NCBI GenBank assembly: GCA_003214235.1
Contig: QCLW01000013.1
Location: 1 to 33,425 of the forward strand
Source: Prochlorococcus sp. AG-418-F16
Lineage (GTDB): Bacteria > Cyanobacteriota > Cyanobacteriia > PCC-6307 > Cyanobiaceae
Direction: 5' to 3'
DNA length: 33,425 nt
A program made the position numbers and the translations under genes. Below are positions 9,567-16,707 of this stretch, one piece after another; position 1 is the first letter of the stretch, and every line of letters starts with the position of its first letter. The notes below the pieces were generated by a model that made no database searches, was not told the DNA's origin, and was given only the letters and a program-made list of their open reading frames with translations.

Positions 9567-11387
9567 TTGAAAGGAATCGCAATAGGTCTATCTAGTAATT
9601 CAAAAGAAATTTTAAAAAGACTTAAAAAAACCGAATTTGTTAAAGAGATATATATTGCAAGCTGTTCAAAAGATGATGTATTAGAAAATGATCTTGTAAA
9701 AGTACAAAAGCCTAAAGAAATTTTACTGAAACAATGGATGGAACTAGATTTAATAATTTTCATAGGCTCAATTGGTGCATCAATACGCTTAATTAATTCT
9801 TTTTTAACCTCTAAAGATCAAGATCCAGGCGTGATAGTAATAGATAACAAATGTTCTAAGATAGTCCCTTTACTTGGATCACATCAGTCAAATACTCAAA
9901 ATATCGCATTTCAAATTTCTAATTTATTTGGGGGCCAAATAATAGAAACTAATAATTCACAATATCAAAGCTTGTTAAATCTTGATTCATTTGGCAATCA
10001 ATGGGGCTGGAAAAGATCTGGGACAATACAGAACTGGTCAAAACTAGTAATCAAACAAGCTAAGAAAGAAGAAATATTTTGCAAACAATTATCGGGTAAT
10101 AGTTTATGGAAAACTTCAGAATCAGGAGAGAGTATTAATCAAATATGTGACAAAGAAACTGAAAAACCAGATTCAACATTTCATGTGAGTATATTTGAAA
10201 ATCATGAAAAAACTTGGCATCCACCCATATTATGGATTGGCATAGGTTGTGAGAGAAATACCAGCAAAGAATTAATAGCAAATGCTTTAAATAATTTTTT
10301 GGAGTCAAGTAATATATCACCTCATTCAATTGCAGGATTTGCAACTATTGATATTAAAAAAGATGAGAAAGGAATATTAGAAATTGCTGAAGAAAAGAAC
10401 TTGCCTATCAAGTTTTTTTGTAAAGAAGACCTTTCAAAAATAATTGTGCCAAATCCATCAATTGTAGTGCGAAATGAAATTGGAACATCTTCTGTAGCAG
10501 AAGCTTCTTGTTTACTCGCAGCAGGAGAAGAATCAAAATTATTAAAAGAAAAAAGAATTTTTAAAAATAAAGATTTTTCAAAAAGTGAATCTGGCGCAGT
10601 AACTATCGCTATAGCAGAATCAAAAAATCAATATTATCCAAGAAATGGCGAAATCCATATTATTGGAAGTGGACCTGGAGATATATCCTTCCTAACCAAT
10701 CATGCAAGAAAAGCACTTTCAAAATGTACTGTTTGGATTGGATACAAAATGTATCTAGATTTAATTAAACCATTAAAAAGGAGTGACCAAGTTTTAATTG
10801 AAAGTAAACTTACTGAGGAAAAAGAAAGATGTAGCAAAGCAATAAAACTTGCCGAAGAAGGAATAAAGGTCGCTTTAATTTCCTCAGGAGAATCTGGCTT
10901 TTATGGCATGGCTGGTTTACTTTTAGAATTACTTCAAAAAATCAAAAAAGAATATAGGCCTTACTTTGAAGTTCATCCTGGTATAAGTAGTGTGCAATTG
11001 GCGGCTGCGCTTAGTGGGGCGCCACTAATGAATGACTTTTGTTCAATAAGCTTAAGTGACAAGTTAACACCTTGGTCTTTAATAGAAAAAAGAATTAAAG
11101 GAGCTCTTTTAGGTGACTTTGTAATAGCTTTGTTTAATCCCCAATCAATTGAAAGAAATTGGCAGTTAAAAAGTGCAATTGATATGTGTTTAAAATCTAG
11201 GAAAGGGGATACTCCCGTTTTAATAGCTAGACAAGTAGGAAGAGAAAATCAATCTAAAAAATTTTTTACTTTAAACAGCATTCCTCTTAAAGAAATTGAT
11301 ATGTTATCAATAATTATTATTGGTAATTCTCAAACTAAGTTGACAGATGAAATATTTCTTACTCCCAGAGGATATTTACAAAAATAA
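9567..11387 (+). CDS. cobJ: CbiG-CobJ fusion: cobalamin ring contraction, precorrin-3B C17-methyltransferase
   Basis: A 606-residue fusion. Residues about 50-125 resemble the CbiG N-terminal domain (FIGSIGASIRLI), 220-350 the CbiG C-terminal domain (GIGCER, GTSSVAEASCLLAAG), and 362-600 are an S-adenosylmethionine-dependent tetrapyrrole methylase (GSGPGD at 368-373, ISSGESGFYGMAG). CbiG opens the delta-lactone and CobJ/CbiH methylates C17 during ring contraction of the corrin pathway, so the two act on successive intermediates. The start is TTG at 9567; upstream, the frame has a TAA at 9546 and no ATG, so the TTG is the only good choice. Residues 130-215 are a poorly conserved linker. It shares a divergent region with psaA. 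Confidence 0.93.
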   Translation: MKGIAIGLSSNSKEILKRLKKTEFVKEIYIASCSKDDVLENDLVKVQKPKEILLKQWMELDLIIFIGSIGASIRLINSFLTSKDQDPGVIVIDNKCSKIVPLLGSHQSNTQNIAFQISNLFGGQIIETNNSQYQSLLNLDSFGNQWGWKRSGTIQNWSKLVIKQAKKEEIFCKQLSGNSLWKTSESGESINQICDKETEKPDSTFHVSIFENHEKTWHPPILWIGIGCERNTSKELIANALNNFLESSNISPHSIAGFATIDIKKDEKGILEIAEEKNLPIKFFCKEDLSKIIVPNPSIVVRNEIGTSSVAEASCLLAAGEESKLLKEKRIFKNKDFSKSESGAVTIAIAESKNQYYPRNGEIHIIGSGPGDISFLTNHARKALSKCTVWIGYKMYLDLIKPLKRSDQVLIESKLTEEKERCSKAIKLAEEGIKVALISSGESGFYGMAGLLLELLQKIKKEYRPYFEVHPGISSVQLAAALSGAPLMNDFCSISLSDKLTPWSLIEKRIKGALLGDFVIALFNPQSIERNWQLKSAIDMCLKSRKGDTPVLIARQVGRENQSKKFFTLNSIPLKEIDMLSIIIIGNSQTKLTDEIFLTPRGYLQK

Positions 11388-11477
11388 GATGAGATAATTC
11401 TTTATTGATCAAGAAAATTTTCTTTGCTTTTTTCTAATAAGAATACTAATCTTTTATAAAAAGCACTAAAAAGTTCA

Positions 11478-12266
11478 TTGAAAAATATTGGTTTAATTTT
11501 ATTTGACATAGATGGTGTAATACGTAGCGTAGAGAATAGTTACAGGCTTTCACTAAAAAAAACAGTTTACAAATTTTCTGGATGGAAGCCAAGTTATATA
11601 GATATTGATAGAGCAAAAAATGAAGGGATCTGGAATAATGACTGGGATTTAAGTTTAGAGCTTATAAAAAGATGCATAAAAAAAGATAACTTAAATCTTG
11701 AAATCCCTTCAAGAGAAGAAATAGTTAAATGTTTTGAAGAGTTTTACTTTGGGGGCGATCCTAATAAAGATAGTAAGTATTGGTCTGGATTCATAACAAA
11801 TGAAGAGTTGTTAGTTGATAAAAAGTTTTTTGATTTATTACAAAAAAATGGAATAATTTGGGGTTTTGTAAGTGGTGCAGAGTCTGCTTCTGCAAAATTT
11901 GTTTTAGAAAAAAGACTTGGACTAAAATCACCTCCATTAATATCTATGGGAGACGCTCCTGACAAGCCTGACCCTAAAGGTTTTATAAAATTATCAAAAA
12001 AGCTTCTTGGAGATAAACTTGGCCCATCAAATATTCCCATTGCATATGTAGGAGACACTATTGCAGATATAAATACAGTTATCAACGCTAGAAAGGAAAT
12101 ACCATCTCAAAAATTCATAAGTATTGGAGTAGCCCCCCCTCATTTACATTTAAAGTCTCGATTGAAAGAACGTAATTTATACGAAACAAACCTACTAAAT
12201 GCTGGGGCTGACTTGATTTTAAATTCTATAAATGACCTAAATGATATTAATTTTGACCTATTTTAA
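11478..12266 (+). CDS. HAD-superfamily subfamily IA phosphatase (TIGR01548-like)
   Basis: A 262-residue haloacid-dehalogenase-fold hydrolase. Motif I is LFDIDGVI with Asp10 and Asp12, motif II is in GFVSGAES, a lysine lies in the following KLSKKLLG region, and motif IV is AYVGDTIADI. The long helical cap between motif I and motif II fits subfamily IA. The N-terminus and the SVENSYR segment resemble cyanobacterial proteins assigned to TIGR01548, a group of unknown substrate. The start is TTG at 11478, with no in-frame ATG near it. It follows cobJ after 90 bases on the same strand and may share its message. A phosphatase activity is likely; the substrate is not visible. Confidence 0.85.
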   Translation: MKNIGLILFDIDGVIRSVENSYRLSLKKTVYKFSGWKPSYIDIDRAKNEGIWNNDWDLSLELIKRCIKKDNLNLEIPSREEIVKCFEEFYFGGDPNKDSKYWSGFITNEELLVDKKFFDLLQKNGIIWGFVSGAESASAKFVLEKRLGLKSPPLISMGDAPDKPDPKGFIKLSKKLLGDKLGPSNIPIAYVGDTIADINTVINARKEIPSQKFISIGVAPPHLHLKSRLKERNLYETNLLNAGADLILNSINDLNDINFDLF

Positions 12267-12299
12267 AAAATAAAAATTAAAAAAAATTTCTTAATTGAT

Positions 12300-12317
12300 T
12301 ACGGAGAGGGAGGGATT
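12300..12317 (+). repeat. att-like direct repeat, distal copy
   Basis: TACGGAGAGGGAGGGATT, identical to 12951-12968. After the shared 18 bases the sequence diverges from the tRNA (ATGCGAAG here, CGAACCCT in the tRNA), so this is only the last part of the tRNA gene and not a second tRNA. Confidence 0.8.
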
Positions 12318-12331
12318 ATGCGAAGACCTCT

Positions 12332-12424
12332 ATGGCTAAGTATGGCAAGGATTGTCATATAGAAGATGGAGAAAACAAAATATTTCCGACAACAGTTGAA
12401 CCATTCTATAAGGAGGAAATCTAA
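12332..12424 (+). CDS. Possible 30-aa peptide inside the tRNA-Ser element
   Basis: An ATG at 12332 opens a 30-residue frame (MAKYGKDCHIEDG, ending PFYKEEI) that stops at 12422-12424, immediately next to the stop of the opposing repeat protein frame at 12425. It is charged, with one Cys and one His, and matches nothing I know. There is no good ribosome binding site before the ATG. The DNA at its start contains two tandem TATGGC words ten bases apart. Its neat end-to-end fit with the opposing frame is the only support; it may be chance. Confidence 0.2.
   Translation: MAKYGKDCHIEDGENKIFPTTVEPFYKEEI
12383..12394 (-). repeat. Iteron TGTTGTCGGAAA, solitary copy
   Basis: On the minus strand TGTTGTCGGAAA, the same as the copy at 12827-12838; identity extends one base further, to 13 bases. 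It lies near the opposite end of the element in the same orientation as the tandem pair. Confidence 0.6.
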
Positions 12425-12634
12425 TTACTTTCCTATTTGTGAACCCATACCTTTGTTCTTGAGTTCCTTTTGATATGCCTCTTTGGTTGAGAGGATGAAA
12501 TCTTTAATCGAGGATTTATTAAATAATGACTTTCCTATTTGTGAACCCATACCTTTGCTCTTGAGTTCCTTTTGATATGCCTCTTTGCTTGAGAGTATGA
12601 AATCTTTAATCGAGGATTTATTAAATAATGACAT
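12425..12634 (-). CDS. 69-aa protein made of two 34-residue repeats
   Basis: After the initial Met the protein is two nearly identical 34-residue units beginning SLFNKSSIKDFILS and ending KGMGSQIGK, differing only at S/T and S/N positions. Each unit looks like two amphipathic helices followed by a glycine turn. I do not recognise it. It is encoded by a 102-bp tandem duplication with three base differences, so the duplication is recent. The ATG arises where a third, partial repeat copy has changed AAG to ATG. No clear ribosome binding site is visible. Low numbers of differences, two of which change the amino acid, say little about selection. It may be a real microprotein or an element remnant. 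Confidence 0.35.
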   Translation of the reverse strand: MSLFNKSSIKDFILSSKEAYQKELKSKGMGSQIGKSLFNKSSIKDFILSTKEAYQKELKNKGMGSQIGK

Positions 12635-12647
12635 TCTTATTTGTGAA
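12428..12647. repeat. 102-bp tandem repeat, about 2.2 copies
   Basis: Units 12428-12529 and 12530-12631 match at 99 of 102 bases; a partial third unit continues at 12632-12647 (about 14 of 16 bases). The unit length is a multiple of three, so the reading frame is kept through the two full copies, while the frame of the upstream 46-residue ORF crosses the partial copy in a different phase. Confidence 0.9.
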
Positions 12648-12777
12648 AATTGCTTTGTAGATGATCACTTAAGTTCTCAATTCTTTTATAACGCATAGCA
12701 ATTTGCTCTTCAACTATGTGAGATCTTTTTTGGAAATCTACATATCGAACTTTTGCAATTAAATCTGGACACCCCAC
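12637..12777 (-). CDS. Possible 46-aa helical protein with GTG start
   Basis: A frame read from GTG at 12777 (VGCPDLIAKVRYVDFQKRS) through IVEEQIAMRYKRIENLSDHL to a TAA at 12637. The frame is open further upstream to the TAA at 12853, but no ATG is present, so either GTG is the start or this is the tail of a lost gene. The product would be basic and helical. Its stop is two bases from the ATG of the repeat protein, as in a translationally coupled pair. The end of this frame overlaps the partial third repeat in a different phase, which suggests rearrangement of a formerly longer gene. Not recognised. Confidence 0.3.
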   Translation of the reverse strand: MGCPDLIAKVRYVDFQKRSHIVEEQIAMRYKRIENLSDHLQSNFHK

Positions 12778-12814
12778 TACTGCTTCTGTAGTAGGGTTTT
12801 GTGTGCAAATTTTT

Positions 12815-12838
12815 TTTACGACAACATTTCCGACAACA
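12815..12838 (-). repeat. Tandem iteron pair TGTTGTCG(G/T)AAA
   Basis: On the minus strand two 12-base words abut exactly: TGTTGTCGGAAA (12838-12827) and TGTTGTCGTAAA (12826-12815). With the solitary copy at 12383-12394 they make three same-direction copies in the bounded interval, a pattern typical of protein-binding iterons such as arm-type recombinase sites. Confidence 0.6.
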
Positions 12839-12915
12839 AATTTGGGTTTGGATTAAAAATCTAACCTATAAAAAATAAATCAAAAATTGCTCTAATTCTT
12901 TTAAGTCCAATTATT

Positions 12916-12940
12916 TTGACCCTTTCTGACGTTATCTGAC
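12916..12940 (+). repeat. Three TGAC words at 10-bp spacing beside the tRNA-Ser repeat
   Basis: TTGAC at 12916-12920, CTGAC at 12926-12930 and CTGAC at 12936-12940 fall on one helical face, ending ten bases before the att-like repeat. They could be core-flanking binding sites for a recombinase; chance is not excluded for such short words. Confidence 0.35.
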
Positions 12941-12950
12941 ACTAATAAAA

Positions 12951-12968
12951 TACGGAGAGGGAGGGATT
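12951..12968 (+). repeat. att-like direct repeat, copy within tRNA-Ser
   Basis: TACGGAGAGGGAGGGATT, covering the 3' part of tRNA-Ser (acceptor strand and start of the T arm) plus two bases beyond it; identical to 12300-12317. Confidence 0.8.
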
Positions 12969-13041
12969 CGAACCCTCGACAAAAGTTACCTCCTGTAACT
13001 CCTTAGCAGGGAGCCGCTTTCAACCACTCAGCCACCTCTCC
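12953..13041 (-). tRNA. tRNA-Ser (anticodon GCU)
   Basis: An 89-base class II tRNA. Acceptor strands GGAGAGG and CCTCTCC pair fully with discriminator G; the D arm contains GCTGAGTGG; the anticodon loop CTGCTAA (anticodon at 13005-13007) sits on the stem GCTCC/GGAGT; a long variable arm follows; the T loop is TTCGAAT. CCA is not encoded. It lies between alr and the bounded element and is the apparent integration target. Confidence 0.97.
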
Positions 13042-13102
13042 AGTTCTTATACATTATCAATTTTTTTGCAAACATTCAAAATTATTTATTTAATCGAAAT
13101 GT

Positions 13103-14302
13103 CTAATCAACTTTAACTCTCGGCAATCTATTTTTAAAAGAACAAAGAATTTCCCATGGAATAGTGTTAGATTCTTTTGCCCAATCAACAGGGGAAATTG
13201 TTTTGTCACCATCAGATCCTAGTAATATCATCGTACTACCAACTTTAATTTCATTTGAACATGTTATGTCCACCATCATTTGATCCATAGTTATTGATCC
13301 TACTTGGGGATAAAGTTGATTATTATGAATAACATTTATCTTGCCTGAGAGATTTCTTGGGACTCCATCTGCATAACCAATACTTAATACAGCCAACTTA
13401 GTTTCTCTACTACTTACAAATTTCCCTCCATAACTTACTCTTACCCCTTGATCAATAATTCTTATAAAAGCTACTTTAACCTTCAAAAATAAAGCTGGTT
13501 TAAGCGATAAATTTTTATCTATTTTTGCAAGAGGACTATAGCCATACATAGAAAGCCCAACACGTACCATATTAAAATGGAAATCTTTATTAAGAAGCAT
13601 GCCCGCAGAATTTGCCAAATGAATCTTGATACCGCAATTACTTTCAAAGTTAATTTGCTTTAATAATTGATGAAACTTATATCTTTGTAATTGTGTAATG
13701 CTTTTAGGATCTAATGAGTTCGGTTCATCTGCAGATGACAAATGACTATATATTCCTTCTATTGAAATGTTTTCAAAAGATTTTATCTTTTCAAATTGCT
13801 CAACAAATTTATTAAATTCAAATCCTAATCTTGACATTCCAGTATCAACCTTAAGATGTAAAGAAAATTTCAACCCAAAGTGCTTCCCAATATTATTGCA
13901 AATCAAACACTCTCTTAGACTACTGATAGTTGGCATAAGATTATTTTTTAATGAAATTATTAAATCTCTTTTCGTATATAAATTTCCGAGAATAAGAATT
14001 GGTTTTTTAACTCCAGAAGAACGAAGCCTAATCCCTTCTTTTAGAGTGGCAACTCCTAATTGCGAAGCTCCACCTTTGATAGCATAATCAGATACTACTT
14101 TTGCATCATGTCCGTATCCATCTGCTTTAACAACTGCCATAAATTGACAATTTTTACTTAATTTTGATCTTAACTGCCTTACATTTGTTTCTATTGCTTT
14201 ACCTTTAACTTCAATCCATGCTCTTTGTTTTGGATCTATATCTTTTTCAAAAGTTGAATATTTATCAAAATTAAATCCCTGATTTGTTTGCCGAATTTGC
14301 AT
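13103..14302 (-). CDS. alr: Alanine racemase
   Basis: A 399-residue PLP enzyme that interconverts L- and D-alanine in the cytoplasm, supplying D-Ala for peptidoglycan. The PLP lysine is K59 in AVVKADGYGHD, and the second catalytic base is Y291 in RVSYGGKF. LKVDTGMSRLGF and the barrel-closing SIGYADGVPR are also typical of Alr. About 27 residues precede the usual RAWIEV start of the domain; the assigned ATG at 14302 overlaps the longest possible form of the divergent HNH gene by 19 bases, so a later start for that gene is preferred. Length is slightly above the family norm because of the N-terminal extension. Confidence 0.96.
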   Translation of the reverse strand: MQIRQTNQGFNFDKYSTFEKDIDPKQRAWIEVKGKAIETNVRQLRSKLSKNCQFMAVVKADGYGHDAKVVSDYAIKGGASQLGVATLKEGIRLRSSGVKKPILILGNLYTKRDLIISLKNNLMPTISSLRECLICNNIGKHFGLKFSLHLKVDTGMSRLGFEFNKFVEQFEKIKSFENISIEGIYSHLSSADEPNSLDPKSITQLQRYKFHQLLKQINFESNCGIKIHLANSAGMLLNKDFHFNMVRVGLSMYGYSPLAKIDKNLSLKPALFLKVKVAFIRIIDQGVRVSYGGKFVSSRETKLAVLSIGYADGVPRNLSGKINVIHNNQLYPQVGSITMDQMMVDITCSNEIKVGSTMILLGSDGDKTISPVDWAKESNTIPWEILCSFKNRLPRVKVD

Positions 14303-14370
14303 TAATTTTGCACAAATATATGCGCCAATTGAAATATACAGTTAGCATGACATGTAAATTGTATTTTGGC

Positions 14371-14877
14371 ATGGGCCAGACTCTAGTTTTAAATGCATCT
14401 TATGAACCTTTAAACATCACTTCTTGGCGAAGAGCTGTTATTTTGATGATCAAAGGTAAAGCAGAAAGCTTAGAGGAAGATAAATCATATTCAATACATT
14501 GCGGAAGAAAATTGCCTACAGTTATAAGACTTCGTTACTATGTCAAGGTGCCTTTTAGAGAGGTTTCTTTAACAAGAAAAAATATTCTTCTAAGAGATAA
14601 TAATTCTTGCCAATACTGTAATTATAGGGGTGGTGACTTATCAATAGATCATGTTTTACCGAGAAGCAGAGGTGGGACTGATAACTGGGAAAATGTTACT
14701 ACAGCTTGTTTAAAATGTAATGTACAAAAAGGCAACCGTACCCCAGAAGAGGCAAAAATGCCTTTAAAACGAAAGCCTTACCGTCCACTAAGTAATCTCA
14801 ATTTTGAGGCTACAAGACAAATTGACTCTGGCAGACATAAAGAATGGAGTAAATACGTAATAGGGATTTCAATCTAA
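14371..14877 (+). CDS. HNH endonuclease family protein
   Basis: A 168-residue protein. The N-terminus MGQTLVLNASYEPLNITSWRR is the conserved opening of a widespread cyanobacterial HNH family, which is why the ATG at 14371 is chosen; in-frame ATGs at 14347 and 14284 are possible. The HNH nuclease core is at 80-125: CxxC at 80 and 83, the catalytic DH at 93-94 (IDHVLPRSRGG), Asn108 in WENVTTAC, and a second CxxC at 113 and 116, with Asn in place of the last His. It probably cuts or nicks DNA with a bound metal; the target is unknown. Its 3' end lies 13 bases from convergent prfA. Confidence 0.85.
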   Translation: MGQTLVLNASYEPLNITSWRRAVILMIKGKAESLEEDKSYSIHCGRKLPTVIRLRYYVKVPFREVSLTRKNILLRDNNSCQYCNYRGGDLSIDHVLPRSRGGTDNWENVTTACLKCNVQKGNRTPEEAKMPLKRKPYRPLSNLNFEATRQIDSGRHKEWSKYVIGISI

Positions 14878-14890
14878 TAAAAATAAAATC

Positions 14891-15985
14891 TTAATTAACT
14901 TCGTTATTAAAATCTTCCATCATCCTTTTTTGTTCTTGAGCTATACATGCATCAATTACTTCATCCAATTGACCAGCGAGAATTGGTTCTAGTGAAAAAT
15001 TGGAACCTAATCTATGATCAGTTGTTCTGTTATCTTTAAAATTATAAGTTCTAATTTTTTCACTCCTATCACCTGTTCCAACCTGTGAAAGCCTTTGTGA
15101 TCTCTCTTTGGCATTAGCTTCTTTTAATTGAATTTCATATAATTTAGCTCTTAAAATTTCCATTGCTCTTTCACGATTTTGCAATTGTGATCTTTCTTGA
15201 GTACAAAACACTCTTATTCCTGTTGGCTTGTGGAGAAGATCAATAGCAGTCTCTACCTTATTAACATTTTGTCCGCCTGCACCTCCTGATCTCGCCGTAC
15301 CAACCTCTAAATCGGTTGGATCAATCTTAACCTCAACAGGATCAGCCTCAGGCATTACCGCAACTGTAGCTGTAGAGGTGTGAACTCTTCCTTGAGACTC
15401 AGTAGCTGGAACTCTTTGAACTCTGTGTACACCAGCCTCGAATTTAAGTTGACTATATACAGAATCTCCCTTAACGGAGATAACTAACTCTTTGAATCCC
15501 CCCATATCTGACTCGGAAGCACTGACAGGTTTTACAGACCATCCAATTTTTTGTCCATATCTTTCATACATTCTTGCTAAGTCACCTGCCCAAATACAAG
15601 CCTCGTTACCTCCAGCACCGGCCCTGATTTCTAACATTACACTTCTCTCATCTCTTGGATCTTTAGGTAATAAGGCGATTGTGGTTTTTTGTATTAGTTC
15701 ATTCTTACATTCCTCTAGATTAGTTAACTCTTCATTTATCAAAGATTCCATCTCTTTATCATTTCTATTATCTTTAAGTAGATTTTTTGAATCTTCAATT
15801 TCCTTATCAGTATCAAGCAACTTATTAAAATCAACCACCAAAGGTTCCAATTTTGATCTTTCTCTTGCTATAGATTCTAATTTTTTAGGATCATTGGCTA
15901 TGTCTGGATCTGCAAGCTGCACTTCCAAATTTTCAAAACTTTCTGAAGCAGTTTTCAACCTTGCAATTAGTGTTGAGTATTCCAA
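14891..15985 (-). CDS. prfA: Peptide chain release factor 1
   Basis: A 364-residue class I release factor. The peptidyl-tRNA hydrolysis motif GGQ is at 237-239 ([14 protein letters not shown]), and the stop-codon recognition tripeptide P-A-T is at 193-195 ([12 protein letters not shown]), which identifies RF1 (UAA and UAG) and not RF2. The N-terminal coiled region 1-105 and the central GAGGNEAC segment match the family. It is the last gene of the long ribosomal cluster, about 28 bases after rpmE. No terminator is visible in the 13 bases before the convergent HNH gene. Confidence 0.98.
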   Translation of the reverse strand: MEYSTLIARLKTASESFENLEVQLADPDIANDPKKLESIARERSKLEPLVVDFNKLLDTDKEIEDSKNLLKDNRNDKEMESLINEELTNLEECKNELIQKTTIALLPKDPRDERSVMLEIRAGAGGNEACIWAGDLARMYERYGQKIGWSVKPVSASESDMGGFKELVISVKGDSVYSQLKFEAGVHRVQRVPATESQGRVHTSTATVAVMPEADPVEVKIDPTDLEVGTARSGGAGGQNVNKVETAIDLLHKPTGIRVFCTQERSQLQNRERAMEILRAKLYEIQLKEANAKERSQRLSQVGTGDRSEKIRTYNFKDNRTTDHRLGSNFSLEPILAGQLDEVIDACIAQEQKRMMEDFNNEVN

Positions 15986-16013
15986 TTGAAATTATGCTTA
16001 ATTTTTGAAAATT

Positions 16014-16274
16014 CTATTTATTAGAATCTTTTTCTTCTTTTTGCTCTTTTGATGTAGCTGAATTAGCTGAACCCATTCCATATTTTTTCATAAACCTATC
16101 AACTCTACCTTCTGTATCAAGAATTTTCTGAGTTCCAGTGAAGAAAGGATGATTACCACTCCATACATCAACATGTAATTCAGGCTGAGTTGAGCTTGTA
16201 GTCATTACAACTTCTCCATTACAAATAACTTTTGCATCTGGATACCATTTTGGGTGAATTTCTGATTTTGGCAT
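16014..16274 (-). CDS. rpmE: 50S ribosomal protein L31 (zinc-free type)
   Basis: An 86-residue L31, starting MPKSEIHPKWYPDAKVICNG; the ATG at 16274 is chosen because the family begins near this IHP motif, although the frame is open to 16334. The family Cys motifs are degraded: VICNG in place of a CxC pair, and VDVWSGNHPFFTG in place of V.S.CHPFYTG, so only one Cys remains and zinc is probably not bound. GRVDRFMKKYGM is conserved. The charged tail after residue 70 (SKEQKEEKDSNK) is longer than in E. coli. It bridges the subunits on the ribosome and lies between rpsI and prfA. Confidence 0.95.
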   Translation of the reverse strand: MPKSEIHPKWYPDAKVICNGEVVMTTSSTQPELHVDVWSGNHPFFTGTQKILDTEGRVDRFMKKYGMGSANSATSKEQKEEKDSNK

Positions 16275-16287
16275 AATTAAAATTCCT

Positions 16288-16698
16288 TTAACGTTTAGAG
16301 AATTGTGGAGCTTTTCTTGCTTTCTTAAGACCATATTTTCTTCTTTCCTTTGCTCTAGGATCTCTACTGAGATGTCCTTCAGTTTTTAGTGGTTTTCTAT
16401 TATCAGGAGATAATTCGCAAAGTGCTCTTGCCGCTCCTTGCTTAATAGCATCTGCTTGCCCTGTCAAACCTCCACCAAAAACGTTTACCAAGATATCATA
16501 AGAATTCTCAAGGCCTAACGTTTGCAAAGGTGCTTTTATTGAATTTAAGTGGAGAGGATTGAAGTTTAAGTAATCATCACCAGAACGGCCATTTATTTTA
16601 ATTTGTCCATTTCCCGGAATCAAGCGAACTCTAGCAACTGATGTTTTCCTTCTTCCAGTTCCCCAATAAACAGCTTTGTTTTTTATTTGACTATTCAT
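16288..16698 (-). CDS. rpsI: 30S ribosomal protein S9
   Basis: A 136-residue S9 with the opening [16 protein letters not shown], the central [19 protein letters not shown] and the conserved basic C-terminus ending PQFSKR; this tail reaches the P site and contacts the tRNA anticodon region. Length is close to the E. coli protein (130). It follows rplM after nine bases, the usual L13-S9 pair, and precedes rpmE. Confidence 0.98.
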   Translation of the reverse strand: MNSQIKNKAVYWGTGRRKTSVARVRLIPGNGQIKINGRSGDDYLNFNPLHLNSIKAPLQTLGLENSYDILVNVFGGGLTGQADAIKQGAARALCELSPDNRKPLKTEGHLSRDPRAKERRKYGLKKARKAPQFSKR

Positions 16699-16707
16699 TT
16701 TGATAAA

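Larger units (their letters stand above)
12300..12968. mobile_element. Minimal or decayed integrative element at tRNA-Ser(GCU), bounded by duplicated tRNA 3' ends
   Basis: The 18 bases TACGGAGAGGGAGGGATT, which include the 3' end of the tRNA-Ser gene, recur as a direct repeat 651 bases away on the far side of a gene-poor interval. This is the footprint of site-specific integration into a tRNA 3' end: the copy at 12951-12968 completes the working gene and the copy at 12300-12317 is the displaced original end. Inside are three TGTTGTCGKAAA iterons, a 102-bp tandem duplication and only tiny reading frames. No recombinase is encoded, so it would be a remnant or a non-autonomous element moved in trans. 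The repeats are directly seen; mobility is inferred. Confidence 0.6.

Noticed and set aside
12300-12330. A second tRNA-Ser gene
   Set aside because: Only the last part of the tRNA sequence is present; the T loop and everything further 5' are missing.
12425-12647. CRISPR array
   Set aside because: The repeats are 102 bp, directly adjacent without spacers, and coding; no cas genes are in the window.
14284-14370. Extended N-terminus of the HNH protein (29 extra residues)
   Set aside because: The extension would overlap alr and is not part of the conserved family start MGQTLVLNAS.
15492-15989. Plus-strand open frame of 165 codons opposite prfA
   Set aside because: It is the antisense of conserved RF1 codons; the Ser- and Leu-rich composition is what that shadow produces.
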